Source of the DNA: Roseihalotalea indica
GTDB lineage: Bacteria > Bacteroidota > Bacteroidia > Cytophagales > Cyclobacteriaceae
Direction: 5' to 3'
Assembly (NCBI RefSeq): GCF_022458895.1
Contig: NZ_JAINFL010000001.1
Span: forward strand, 1 to 64,000
DNA length: 64,000 nucleotides
Shown: positions 8,591 through 18,600 of the stretch, piece after piece
Layout: the number at the start of each line of letters is the position of its first letter
Position numbering within the stretch: the stretch's first letter is position 1
Position numbers and translations under genes: made by a program
Notes under the pieces: model-generated
Databases searched by the model: none
The model's input: only the letters and a program-made list of their open reading frames with translations
Told to the model about the DNA's origin: nothing

Positions 8591-10252
8591 TTACTTCTGG
8601 TCTTGCAGTAATTTCTCGTAGCGCTCTTGGTCATTTAATACGCTAATGGCGGCTTGCAGTACGCTGTCATCATCAAACCCGGCTTCAATTTTTCCATCAG
8701 ATAAATGATAGCGAGCAGCAATCTCTTCTTCTAAAGCTTCTCTAATTTCATCCTTAAACTTTTGAAGATCCTGCTCTTTGTTGTGCTGTACCTGCTTGCG
8801 CAGAGAAGCTATCTGTTCTTTAATATCCTGATAATATTTTTCGTCTTTAGAAATTTCTGTCAGATCATCAATTGTTTGTTCTACTTCCGTTACGTAATCG
8901 TAATCCTTATCAGAAAGCCAGCTGATGAATTTTTGGTAGTCGGCATCGCTAATTTCAAATGACTTAGCATCGCTGGCCTCTGGATGCTCATAGTAGTACT
9001 TGGTAGCAAAATCAAAGATCAGATTCTTAGTGAAAAGACTGATAGTAATAGGGGCTAAACGTCCGGCTTTTACTTTTACATCCGGGTTTACTCCGCCACC
9101 ATCGTATACAACACGGCCATTTTTAGTCTGGAAAGCGTTCCGCAAAGAATCTGGCACGCGGCCTACGCTACCATCTTCGCCCCGGTGGCTGTAGTCAATA
9201 GCCTGAATACAGCGGCCACTCGGAGTATAATATTTAGCGGTAGTTACTTTCAATTGAGAGTTGTAGGTAAGAGGGCGAGTTGCCTGAACCAAGCCTTTGC
9301 CAAATGTTTTTTCTCCAACCAATACTCCACGGTCATAATCCTGAACAACCCCTGACACAATCTCGGCAGCAGAAGCGCTGCGGCTGCTGGTTAGAACTGC
9401 CAGCGGAATTTCCGTATCAACCGGATTATGAGGTGCACGATATGTTTTGTTCCAGTCTTTTACTTTTCCTTTTGTACTTACAATTTCAGAACCCTTATCA
9501 ACAAATACGTTGGATACATTTACTGATTCGCTTAATAGTCCGCCGGGATTTCCCCGTAAATCAAACACAATTTTTTTCGCTCCCTCTTCTTTCAGTCTGA
9601 TAAGCGCTTTCTCTACTTCGCGTCCGGCACCGGTAGTGAAATTGCTTAACTTGATGTAACCCACATCTTCAGTTACCATACCAGAATAAGGAACATTGTC
9701 TACTGTAATACGCTCCCGGTTTAAGGTAACTGGCATTGTATACTCCTCGCCATATCGCTTAATCGTAAGTGTTAAATCGGTATTAGCCTGTCCTTTCAGC
9801 AGCTTACTAATTTCGCTTACATTCTTATCTGTTACATCAATACCATCTACTTCCAGTAGTTCGTCACCGATTTTAAGACCGCTTCTCTCGGCCGGAAATC
9901 CGCGATAAGGCATTAACACCAGATTTTTTCCATTACGCTTACCAATTACCGCGCCTATACCGCCATACTGGCCGGTAGTCATGGTACGGTAATCTTCAAT
10001 ATCGTCTTCAGGAATATAGTTTGTGTAGGGGTCCAGCGATTTCAGCATGGCATCAATACCGATTTTCATCAGCTTATTCGGATTGACTTCATCCACATAG
10101 TAAGTGTTAACCTCTTTATAAAGAGTGGCAAAAATGTCAAGGTTTTTAGCGATGGCAAAGTACTGATCACCGGGGCCACGAAAGGCAACAAATACAACTA
10201 ATGCAAGGGAAATTACTGCAAACGACAACTTACCCAATCTGTTGGTACTCAT
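8591..10252 (-). CDS. S41 family C-terminal processing peptidase (second copy)
   Basis: A second CtpA/Prc-type protease, 553 residues from the ATG. The frame extends upstream to a TTG at 10285, but the ATG at 10252 gives a cleaner N-terminus and leaves 22 bases after rnpA. In ATG numbering a membrane segment lies near 10-25, PDZ near 90-170, and the catalytic dyad is Ser294 (SASAAE) and Lys319 (FGKG). It carries a longer, charged, coiled-coil-like C-terminal tail (about 440-553) than the first copy. It follows rpmH and rnpA and ends at a strong terminator. The two S41 proteins are clearly diverged, so they probably have different substrates. Confidence 0.93.
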   Translation of the reverse strand: MSTNRLGKLSFAVISLALVVFVAFRGPGDQYFAIAKNLDIFATLYKEVNTYYVDEVNPNKLMKIGIDAMLKSLDPYTNYIPEDDIEDYRTMTTGQYGGIGAVIGKRNGKNLVLMPYRGFPAERSGLKIGDELLEVDGIDVTDKNVSEISKLLKGQANTDLTLTIKRYGEEYTMPVTLNRERITVDNVPYSGMVTEDVGYIKLSNFTTGAGREVEKALIRLKEEGAKKIVFDLRGNPGGLLSESVNVSNVFVDKGSEIVSTKGKVKDWNKTYRAPHNPVDTEIPLAVLTSSRSASAAEIVSGVVQDYDRGVLVGEKTFGKGLVQATRPLTYNSQLKVTTAKYYTPSGRCIQAIDYSHRGEDGSVGRVPDSLRNAFQTKNGRVVYDGGGVNPDVKVKAGRLAPITISLFTKNLIFDFATKYYYEHPEASDAKSFEISDADYQKFISWLSDKDYDYVTEVEQTIDDLTEISKDEKYYQDIKEQIASLRKQVQHNKEQDLQKFKDEIREALEEEIAARYHLSDGKIEAGFDDDSVLQAAISVLNDQERYEKLLQDQK

Positions 10253-10274
10253 AAGCGAAAGAAATGATAAGGGG

Positions 10275-10640
10275 TTAGACTTCAATTAAACGAACAAGAG
10301 ATTCCTTTATTTTGGTTTCAATCTGCTGATATGCAGCCTTCTGTTTACCAATATATATATACCCTAGCAAAAAGTGAACATTATTACTTGGGTTGTAAGG
10401 AATTAGGTGTTTATGCAGCCGGTAGGCTTCACGCATTTGTCGTTTGATTCGATTTCGGTCTACTGCCTTCTTATAATTTCTTTTAGGAACAGTAAATAAC
10501 GCCTGATGGCACACTTGCCCGGTGACGGGTAGGTATATGAAGCGGATAGGGTAGAGCACCCGAGATTTCCCTTCGCGAAAAAGGGTGTCTATTTGTTTTT
10601 TATGGGTTAGCTTTTCTCGCTTTGGAAAGGTTTTTCTCAC
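10275..10640 (-). CDS. rnpA: ribonuclease P protein component
   Basis: The protein subunit that helps the RNase P RNA bind and trim the 5' ends of pre-tRNAs. The 121-residue basic product has the family hallmark RNRIKRQMREAYR. The start is GTG; no in-frame ATG lies between the upstream stop and it. It lies 116 bases downstream of rpmH, the near-universal order, and 22 bases before the second S41 gene. The dnaA, yidD and yidC genes often found here are absent. Confidence 0.94.
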   Translation of the reverse strand: MRKTFPKREKLTHKKQIDTLFREGKSRVLYPIRFIYLPVTGQVCHQALFTVPKRNYKKAVDRNRIKRQMREAYRLHKHLIPYNPSNNVHFLLGYIYIGKQKAAYQQIETKIKESLVRLIEV

Positions 10641-10756
10641 AGCGAATAAATTGGTGATAAAAGAATAACGCTATGTGAGGTTTGAAGAAAAAACTAAAAA
10701 ATAAAGCGAGAGGGCAGGGCAGAAGAAGTCTGCCTAAGAAGAAAAGAAAGAAGGAC

Positions 10757-10915
10757 TTACCGTTTGTGCCTTCTTTCGTCAGAAACAGAAAGTTTTTTTC
10801 GGCCTTTGGCACGGCGGCGAGCAATGACAGCACGCCCATTGGCACTGGCCATTCTTTCTCTAAACCCATGCTTATTCTTACGTTTCCGTTGCGATGGCTG
10901 GAATGTTCTCTTCAT
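10757..10915 (-). CDS. rpmH: 50S ribosomal protein L34
   Basis: A 52-residue, very basic protein beginning [18 protein letters not shown], followed by [19 protein letters not shown], which is diagnostic of L34. It binds 23S rRNA in the large ribosomal subunit. It is the first gene of the rpmH-rnpA-S41 unit. A frame reading the same bases out of phase runs through it and is not coding. Confidence 0.97.
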   Translation of the reverse strand: MKRTFQPSQRKRKNKHGFRERMASANGRAVIARRRAKGRKKLSVSDERRHKR

Positions 10916-11096
10916 GACTTAATCTTTTTTGGGCTGCAAATATAAATCTCTTTTATTGAACTTCCAACCCTGATTGCAGAGAATAGGTTCTTTAAATCGC
11001 TCTTTTTCTGAGAATTGGCATGGAGTTTTTCTATCACTTTGATAATGCTTACCCTCAAAATTATACGCGAACCGCCACCGCTTATATAGTTTTTAT

Positions 11097-11104
11097 TAAC
11101 TTTG
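11097..11104 (+). promoter_or_regulatory. possible -7 element upstream of thrA
   Basis: TAACTTTG matches the Bacteroidota -7 consensus TAnnTTTG exactly and lies 30 bases before the thrA ATG. I do not see a good TTTG box 19 bases further upstream, so this is only a candidate. Confidence 0.35.
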
Positions 11105-11134
11105 CCCGCTTACATAGCACACAATCAATACTCT

Positions 11135-13624
11135 ATGAAAGTTCTCAAGTTTGGCGGCACCTCGGTAGGTTCAGCCGAAAGCATCAAGATCGTAGCTGAT
11201 ATTGTTTTACAATACCATCATCAACAGGTAAACTGCGCCGTTGTAGTTTCTGCTATGGGAGGGGTTACCGATCGCTTATTGAATATTAGCAAAGAAGCCG
11301 CTCAGGGTAATGAATCATACCAGGAATTAGTGTCAGAGCTGGAAAAACACCATTTTTCGGCCGCTCGGGAGCTCATCAGTGTGCATGCCCAAAGCAAAGT
11401 ATTTGCCCGACTCAAAACCTTATTTAATGAGTTAGATGATCTGATGCATGGGGTGTTTTTACTGCGAGAGCGTTCTCCTCGCACGTTAGACTTAGTATTA
11501 AGTTTTGGCGAAAGACTTTCGGCTTACCTGATCAGCCAGTATATGAAGGAACTGGGGGTAGACACAGAGTTTCTGGATGCGCGCGAGATTATTGTTACTG
11601 ACAAAACATTTAATAACGCCAAAGTAGACTTTGCCGCAACCAACCAAAAGATTAAAGACCATTTTAGTAGCCACCAGGCATTGCAGATTGTAACCGGTTT
11701 CGTGGCTTCCACTCCCGAGCAAGAAACCACCACCTTGGGTCGGGGTGGCTCAGACTATACAGCTTCTATTTTAGGAGCGGCACTTGATGCCGACGAAATT
11801 GAGATCTGGACTGATGTAGATGGCGTAATGACGGCTGACCCCCGGCAGGTAGCCACTGCTTTTTCGCTGGATGCCATCTCTTATATTGAAGCCATGGAGA
11901 TGTCGCATTTTGGAGCTAAGGTGATTTACCCGCCTACGCTGTTACCGGTGCTCGGCAAAAATATCCCCTTACGCATTCGCAATACCTTCCACCGTGAGTT
12001 TCCAGGCACGCTTATTAGCCGAAACCCATATTCTACCGCTATCAACCGGGTGCTAAATAACTCTAAAACCCCAGCGGTAAAGGGAATCTCTTCTATTAAA
12101 GAAGTGGCCATGCTTGCTTTAGAAGGGAGCGGCATGGTGGGTACTCCGGGCATTTCTTCCCGTCTGTTTGGCGCCCTAGCCCGCCACGGCATCAACGTTA
12201 TCATTATTACTCAGGCATCTTCCGAGCACACCATTACATTTGCCGTAAGCCCTGATGATGCAGAAGCCGCTCAGCGCACCATGATTGAGGAGTTTTCTAA
12301 TGAGATTGAGGCAGGCAAGATTGACTCTCCTACCATTGAGCGCACGCTATCCATTATCGCCATTGTAGGAGAAAATATGCGTCAGACTCCCGGTATCTCT
12401 GGTCGGCTATTTCTTGCGCTGGGTAGAAATGGTATTAACGTTCGAGCCATTGCTCAGGGGTCATCCGAAGCTAACTTATCCGTAGTAATCTCACAACGCA
12501 ATCTGCACAAAGCGCTAAATACCGTGCACGAAGCTTTCTTTCTGTCAGAAAAGAAAACACTTAATGTCTTCCTGATTGGGCTGGGCCTGATTGGTAAGAC
12601 GCTTCTTAAGCAAATTGCCCAGCAAAAAGAATATCTTCAGAAAAATCGGGTATTGGAAATTTCAGTCATTGGTATTGCCAACAGCAAACGCATGGCATTT
12701 TCTGAAACCGGATTGAATCCCGAAGAGTGGACAACTTTTCTGGAACAGGAAGGTGAAACCAGCGATATTGCTCAATTTGTCCGGCGGATGAAAGAAATGA
12801 ATCTGCCTAATAGTGTTTTTGTTGACTGCACGGCCAGTGAAGATGTGGTGAAATATTACGCAGAAGTGTTGCAATCGGCTATTTCTATTGTCACTCCTAG
12901 TAAACTGGCTAACTCTTGTTCGTATCAGGATTATCAACAATTGCAGACAACCGCTCGACAGTCGGGAGTGCAATTTTTATATGAAACCAACGTAGGGGCA
13001 GGGTTGCCCGTTATTCGTGTATTACAGGATTTGCAGGATAGTGGAGATAAAGTGTATAAGATTGAAGGGATTTTATCGGGAACACTATCGTATATCTTTA
13101 ACACTTTTACGCCAGGAAAGCGGTTTAGCGATATTGTGCAGCAGGCCAAGCAACTAGGCTACACGGAGCCCAATCCTCGCGATGATTTGCAGGGAATGGA
13201 CGTAGCCCGAAAGATACTAATTCTGGCCCGGGAGGTAGGCATTCCGCTGGAGATAGAAAACGTAGAGATAGAAAATATCTTGCCAGCATCTTGCCTGGAA
13301 GCACCTTCATCCGAAGCTTTCTTTGAAGCCCTGGCTGCTGCTAATGATCAGTTTGAGGCTCGGTTGCATCAGGCAAATGAGCAAAATAAAAAACTGCGTT
13401 TTGTCGCCACGCTGGAGCATGAAAAGGCCTCAGTGCAATTGCTTGCAGTAGATGCGTCGCACCCTTTCTATTCTCTTTCTGGCAGCGATAATGTTATCTC
13501 ATTTACTACCGCTCGCTATCAGGAACGGCCATTGGTTGTAAAAGGGCCCGGTGCCGGAGCCGAAGTTACCGCTGCCGGGGTGTTTGCTGACCTGATCAGT
13601 GTCAGTAATTATCTATATCAATAG
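11135..13624 (+). CDS. thrA: bifunctional aspartate kinase/homoserine dehydrogenase
   Basis: Catalyses the first step (aspartate to aspartyl phosphate) and third step (aspartate semialdehyde to homoserine) of threonine and methionine synthesis. The 829-residue fusion starts with the kinase signature MKVLKFGGTSVGS, continues through a kinase domain (about 1-290) and two ACT regulatory domains (about 315-455), then a homoserine dehydrogenase whose NAD(P) fold begins near 475 with FLIGLGLIG. The ACT domains suggest feedback inhibition by threonine, as in E. coli ThrA. The frame opens at a TTG 33 bases earlier; the ATG gives the conserved N-terminus. thrB and thrC are not nearby, and an outer-membrane gene converges on it. 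Confidence 0.96.
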   Translation: MKVLKFGGTSVGSAESIKIVADIVLQYHHQQVNCAVVVSAMGGVTDRLLNISKEAAQGNESYQELVSELEKHHFSAARELISVHAQSKVFARLKTLFNELDDLMHGVFLLRERSPRTLDLVLSFGERLSAYLISQYMKELGVDTEFLDAREIIVTDKTFNNAKVDFAATNQKIKDHFSSHQALQIVTGFVASTPEQETTTLGRGGSDYTASILGAALDADEIEIWTDVDGVMTADPRQVATAFSLDAISYIEAMEMSHFGAKVIYPPTLLPVLGKNIPLRIRNTFHREFPGTLISRNPYSTAINRVLNNSKTPAVKGISSIKEVAMLALEGSGMVGTPGISSRLFGALARHGINVIIITQASSEHTITFAVSPDDAEAAQRTMIEEFSNEIEAGKIDSPTIERTLSIIAIVGENMRQTPGISGRLFLALGRNGINVRAIAQGSSEANLSVVISQRNLHKALNTVHEAFFLSEKKTLNVFLIGLGLIGKTLLKQIAQQKEYLQKNRVLEISVIGIANSKRMAFSETGLNPEEWTTFLEQEGETSDIAQFVRRMKEMNLPNSVFVDCTASEDVVKYYAEVLQSAISIVTPSKLANSCSYQDYQQLQTTARQSGVQFLYETNVGAGLPVIRVLQDLQDSGDKVYKIEGILSGTLSYIFNTFTPGKRFSDIVQQAKQLGYTEPNPRDDLQGMDVARKILILAREVGIPLEIENVEIENILPASCLEAPSSEAFFEALAAANDQFEARLHQANEQNKKLRFVATLEHEKASVQLLAVDASHPFYSLSGSDNVISFTTARYQERPLVVKGPGAGAEVTAAGVFADLISVSNYLYQ

Positions 13625-13659
13625 GAAAGGGTAGGGAAGATAATCGAAAGCACACTAAA

Positions 13660-13694
13660 TAAAAAAGCAGGGAACCCCTCGGTATCCCTGCTTT
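13660..13694 (-). terminator. terminator between thrA and the OmpW/PorT-like gene
   Basis: A 10-bp stem (13664-13673 with 13685-13694, AAAGCAGGGA and its complement) is followed on the minus strand by a T-run of six. The plus side has a weaker T-rich tail, so it may also stop thrA transcripts. Confidence 0.75.
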
Positions 13695-13724
13695 CTGTTA
13701 CGCCAAACTAAAAAAGTTTTGCTA

Positions 13725-14393
13725 TTACAAACCTATGCCTACATAGAATTGTAACGCCTGATTTTTTCTGTCATCTATCAGACCTTCCCATACGGTATCT
13801 TCTGTAATTCCGTTTAATCCTAAATCATATCGGAAACCAATTGTTACCAGATTCAGGTCTACTCCAATACCGGCGGCCACACCATAATCCCAAGTGTTAA
13901 ACCCATTACGATCTAACTCACCTAAACGGTCTCCTAATGTACCATTAACCTGACTGCTGGCATCTAGTAAATAGCTCACATAAGGCCCTACGTGCAAATT
14001 GATTACTTCACTGATAGTAAATTTTGCAAGTACCGGAAGCTCAATATAGGTTAGGTTGGTTTCTACGTCGCCCGTAAATGCATCTTCATCACCTTCTATA
14101 ATATCCTGAAAGAGGTTATCACTTTCTCCGTAAGAGATTTGATTTCCTTTGGTTGTAAATAATAGCTCTGGTTGAATACTGAAAGATTCTCCTACAGCCA
14201 GTTCAGTAAAAATCCCAGCATTAAATCCAACGCGTAAATTTTGGTCACCCAGCTCTTCTTGATAAAAGTTGGATAAGTTTACTCCCGCTTTAATTCCAAA
14301 TCGAGAATCATCCATTTGTGCCTGTACCGCCATTGGAATGGACAAAAAACCAATAAGTGTCAGGCAAGTGCAGATTTGTTTCATCTTCTTCAT
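13725..14393 (-). CDS. outer-membrane beta-barrel protein (PorT-like family)
   Basis: A 222-residue exported protein with a signal peptide (about 1-25, ending AVQAQ). Alternating hydrophobic strands follow, starting FGIKAGVNLSNF and ending in aromatic strands (QALQFYVGIGL). This is the pattern of the small Bacteroidota outer-membrane barrels (outer membrane protein beta-barrel domain). The function is unknown; such proteins are often called porin-family or PorT-like without evidence of transport. It appears to be a single-gene unit, with about 200 bases of AT-rich divergent spacer to deoC. Confidence 0.8.
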   Translation of the reverse strand: MKKMKQICTCLTLIGFLSIPMAVQAQMDDSRFGIKAGVNLSNFYQEELGDQNLRVGFNAGIFTELAVGESFSIQPELLFTTKGNQISYGESDNLFQDIIEGDEDAFTGDVETNLTYIELPVLAKFTISEVINLHVGPYVSYLLDASSQVNGTLGDRLGELDRNGFNTWDYGVAAGIGVDLNLVTIGFRYDLGLNGITEDTVWEGLIDDRKNQALQFYVGIGL

Positions 14394-14590
14394 AGTCTAA
14401 AAATTAATTTCTCTTGTTATCTAAAAAAATAGTACTATCATAACGAGTTGTATAATCGCTTGTTTTTATTCTAAATCCAGAAGTTATTAAGGCGATAATT
14501 ACAGATTGTATGTTTAAACATCATATTCAGGCTTTTTAATCTAACCGTAGCCATTTTTACTTAGTACTTTTATTAAATCCTTTTATATAA

Positions 14591-15274
14591 TTGAACACTT
14601 ATACTCAATTGAAAGAAATACAGATTCATCGTTATTTAGAGTATACCAACCTTGCACCTACCATTACTTATGCTGATGTTGACCGTATGGTTGGGGAAAC
14701 CAAAGAGCATGACTTTGTGGGCTTATGCCTGCCGCCATTCTGGGTAAAAAAAGCGAAGCGCGATTTGGGCGAGGCCGAAGTGCAGATGGTAACGGTCGTG
14801 GGTTTTCCTGTAGGCTATCAAATGACTGAAACTAAAATCAGTGAAATGCAGCAGGCAATTTATGATGGAGCCGATGAACTGGACCTGGTGATGAATATTT
14901 CGGCGTTTAAATCTGGAATGCCCTGGGTAAAGATTGAGATTGCCAAGTGTGCATCGCTGGCTCATGAGCACCAACGTTTGCTAAAAGTAATTATTGAAAC
15001 GGCTTATTTAACAGATGAAGAAATAGCCAGGGCTTGCAAGTTATGCGCTGATGCCGGAGCTGATTACGTAAAAACTTCAACCGGCTTTGCTCCAGCCGGA
15101 GCTACCGAACACCATATACAACTTATGAGAAGTTTTCTCTCTTCCAACGTCGGGATAAAAGCCTCGGGCGGTATTAAATCCGCAACGCAAGCGGTGAGCC
15201 TGATTAAGGCGGGTGCTGATAGAATAGGAGCTTCAGCCGCTGTATCTATTTTTCGCGAACACACTGGTCAATAG
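14591..15274 (+). CDS. deoC: deoxyribose-phosphate aldolase
   Basis: Splits 2-deoxyribose 5-phosphate into glyceraldehyde 3-phosphate and acetaldehyde, in deoxynucleoside breakdown. The active-site residues match E. coli DeoC: Asp98 in DELDLVMN, Schiff-base Lys161 in VKTSTGF, and Lys190 in GIKASGGI. Length is 227. The start is TTG: a TAA lies immediately upstream in frame and the next in-frame Met (33) is too late. It is followed after 67 bases by acylphosphatase on the same strand. Confidence 0.95.
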   Translation: MNTYTQLKEIQIHRYLEYTNLAPTITYADVDRMVGETKEHDFVGLCLPPFWVKKAKRDLGEAEVQMVTVVGFPVGYQMTETKISEMQQAIYDGADELDLVMNISAFKSGMPWVKIEIAKCASLAHEHQRLLKVIIETAYLTDEEIARACKLCADAGADYVKTSTGFAPAGATEHHIQLMRSFLSSNVGIKASGGIKSATQAVSLIKAGADRIGASAAVSIFREHTGQ

Positions 15275-15341
15275 GCCTCTAGCTCAACACTTCACTAGAT
15301 CATCCGTTAGTGATAAACTGACTATTGAAAAACTACATACT

Positions 15342-15611
15342 ATGCCTTGTTATTCTATACACGTGACCGGAGTGGTGCAGGGAGTTTTCTATCGAGCTAG
15401 CACGCAGGAAAAAGCTCAGGCTCTTGGTCTGTGCGGATGGGTTCGCAATGAGCCTGATGGTTCGGTATTAATCTGTGCCGAAGGAGATGCCAACGCTTTA
15501 CAACAACTAATAAACTGGTGCCACCAGGGCCCATCGCGGGCAGAAGTTGACGAAGTTAGAGTGCAGGAAAGAGAAGAAACAGGCTTGACCGATTTCCGGG
15601 TTCAACGTTAA
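15342..15611 (+). CDS. acyP: acylphosphatase
   Basis: Hydrolyses carboxyl-phosphate bonds in small acyl phosphates. The 89-residue protein has both signature blocks: GVVQGVFYR with catalytic Arg18, and GWVRNEPDGSV with Asn36. It lies downstream of deoC and converges on tamB with an eight-base gap. The physiological substrate is unknown for most bacterial acylphosphatases. Confidence 0.94.
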   Translation: MPCYSIHVTGVVQGVFYRASTQEKAQALGLCGWVRNEPDGSVLICAEGDANALQQLINWCHQGPSRAEVDEVRVQEREETGLTDFRVQR

Positions 15612-15619
15612 ACCGTCCT

Positions 15620-18600
15620 CTATTGCCCACCTCTAGACTTACGGTTGCGAGGTTCGCTCTGCAAAACAGCGTCGCTATCTACATTTTGTGTATTATTCTC
15701 TTCATCCTCTTCGGGCAAGGGTTTACCCCGTAGCACATCTTCATTACCAAAAAGCTGGTCAAACGATTTTTGGTAAAGCACTGACGCTCCCTGTCGTTGC
15801 CGTACTTGGTTGGTGATACGATCCCGGTCATTGCTTTGGAAGATTCTGATCTGCAAATTTCCAGTTTCTGTAAGTCGATAAAGTACTTCAAAATCACCAT
15901 AGATTCGGCTATCCTGACTTCCCTGGTTACCGGTGCTGGTAGTTCCGCCTACTTTTACAGTTAGCCTATCATCAAACAATTGTTTCGATAACCCTACATT
16001 TACATCCCGATCAGCTAATAAGCTAGCTTGGGATTGAGCTTGATCAGAAGATTCCAGCCCTACGCTGAGTTCTACTCCGCCCAGATAATCCTCGGTAAGC
16101 TGGCTTAACTGATCGGTTAGCAGCTGGCTAACACTGCCATTAATCTGGTCATTTACCGAAGCAAAGCCGCTACTTTCTCCGGAACCTAAACCGCCACTTA
16201 CCGGAATGAAACGGTTAAGCACAATCAGGCCAAATACCTGCTTATACAGTTGCGTTTCGTCCTGCTCAATTTGCTTTAATCTTTCAGAAACAAGGTCTGA
16301 ATAGATTCCACCAGCAGTAATCTCCGGTAGGTCCAGATCAAACCGCAGTTGCGGATCATCCAATGTTCCTTCAATGATTAGTTCTACAGCTACCGGCCGG
16401 TCTGTTGACACCAGATTTCTTAGCTCATTTCCCCCTTCACCCCCTCGAATCATATCCTGGAATAATTCTTCCAGGCTGGTTTCTACCTCATAGGCTGCAG
16501 TAAGGCTCATTTCGGCATTAGCCGGATCACCCGTCCAGGAAATGATACTTCCCTTGCGAATAGCAAATTCCTTCTTCACCACCTGGGCAAAATTAAGCAG
16601 GTAACTTCCCCGGTTAATTGTGTAATTCCCTTGAAGGGTAAGATCACCATTAGGTTGCATATTAACTTGCAAATCGGCTTCACCCGCAGCCACTAGTTTA
16701 TCACCGCGCACCGGGTCAACAATGATGGTAAACTGCGCGCCTGGGTTGAGGCGAATGTTTGAGTTTAATGTAAACCCACTGATTGAGACAGTGTCTTCGG
16801 TTGGCTGGCCCATCACGACTAGAGAGTCCTGCTTTGCTGTATCTGCTTTTATAAACGCATTTCCCTCTACAAATTCTATAAAGCCCGCAGCTTGTGCCTC
16901 AGCTGGATTCGATACCAGCGAGATCGTCATGTTGGTTCCTTCGTTTACAGTTACTTCCCCATCAACAACCATATCGCTTACTGACCCGGTAATAGTGGCA
17001 TCCGCTGAAGCAACGGCTCTTCCATAAAAAGCCTCATTCTCATAATCATAACTATTAACGAAAATGAACTTGCTGGTTTCAAAAGTCAGGTCAAGCGAAG
17101 GGTTTGTTAGGTCAGCATAAGAAATGGTACCACTTAATACTGCCGGGGTACGGGCGGAATCCAGTAATGTAAAATTATTTAATTGCACCGCTTCGCCGGT
17201 AAAATCCAATTGCTGGTTTTCAATATAATAGCGGGCACTAGAGACGGTGGGTTCCAGAATAACCTGTTCGCCAAACCGTATATTTCCTTCAATGTTTGGG
17301 TCGGTCGGGCTACCCGTTACATCCAGATCGGCATACAGCTTGCCCGAGAATTCGTTCATCTGGCCTTCTAGGAAAGTCTTCCACGGGTCTAGTAAAAAAT
17401 CATTCAATGCTACATGTAAATCTAAAGCATCGGTTTCGGCCGCTAAATTATAAGAGCCGTCCACCTCCAGAGCACCATTCGGTCCTTTCAGGCTGGCCAG
17501 TATATCCAGCAAATCAGTTTGCTCATCGGTAGGGGTTCCGCCTTTTTTAGCCTGTAGCTTAAAGTTACCCACCAGACTGTCCTGCACGGTTAGATTTGAG
17601 ATATTAAAATCGGCTGAAATTGGGCCGGGCGCAAACATATCTTCCAGCGTAGCTTTGCCATAAAATATACCTTCCACATCATAGCTGTCCAAATCGAGAG
17701 CATTAAGGAAAGGCTTGATCTCGAACTGCTCAATAGCTACTTCTAAATTGCTGCGGTTATCACTGTTTTTAGTGGATATAAACAGCTCCTGATCGCCTTG
17801 CTTTAGAAAAAACCGATCAATATTTAAGTAATTTTGAGCATATACGATACGACCCTGGTCTGAGAAATCCCAAGCTAAGCTATCCAAAATCACTTCGGAG
17901 TCGCCCATCATCACTGTAACCGTATCGCCCTGACTCTGTATGCGGGTATTAAGGTCTAGCCGATAGGGCGCATTATCTTCACCCATTTTCAGGTTAAGAT
18001 CAAGCTTCGTAGTGGTAAGTCGCTGTCGGTTGGCGGGCTGGTTTTCGGAAGCAACTCCCGATAACTTTCCGGCCAGTAGCACTTTCGGAATGCTTAGCCC
18101 TCCGGCTTGTACATAGTTACTAAGCAGGTCAATATTAATCTGCCGTTGACTGGTCGTTACGTCCAAATACAGGCTGTCAATAATGTTAGTCCCATAATTG
18201 ATGTGAGGCGCTTTCAGGTTAGCCTGAAGGCTTTTTTCAGCACTGTTGAAATCAACATCAAAAGTGATGGCCTCAGGAATCTCCAGATCAGGCACTAGGG
18301 CACGGGCTACTAAGGGTGTTTCTTTAATATTTAGCTCTAAGTGAAGTTTCTGCCCTCCGGCCTGAGCGGTATTCACCGTATCCTGGTCAATAGCCGGAGC
18401 CTGATACGCTGTGAAGTAATACTGCTGGAAATCTTCAATGGCGGTAGGGAGTTCGGCTACCGAAAACTCACCGCTGATTAAGGCATCAATGAAATCAGAT
18501 TCAAACGAGATTCTGCGCACGGGTCCATCCCGGTCGGCAATTAAGATCAGTGAATCCAATGTATAATTTTCTGCGTCTTTAATCACCGTGGCCGAACCCA

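Noticed and set aside
10600..10869. An 89-residue frame across rpmH and the rnpA upstream region
   Set aside because: It reads L34 out of phase; rpmH in the correct frame is unmistakable.
11045..11089. A 14-codon frame before thrA that could be an attenuator leader peptide
   Set aside because: It has only one Thr and three Ile, no clustered Thr codons, no terminator/antiterminator pair was seen, and the best -7 element (11097-11104) lies downstream of it.
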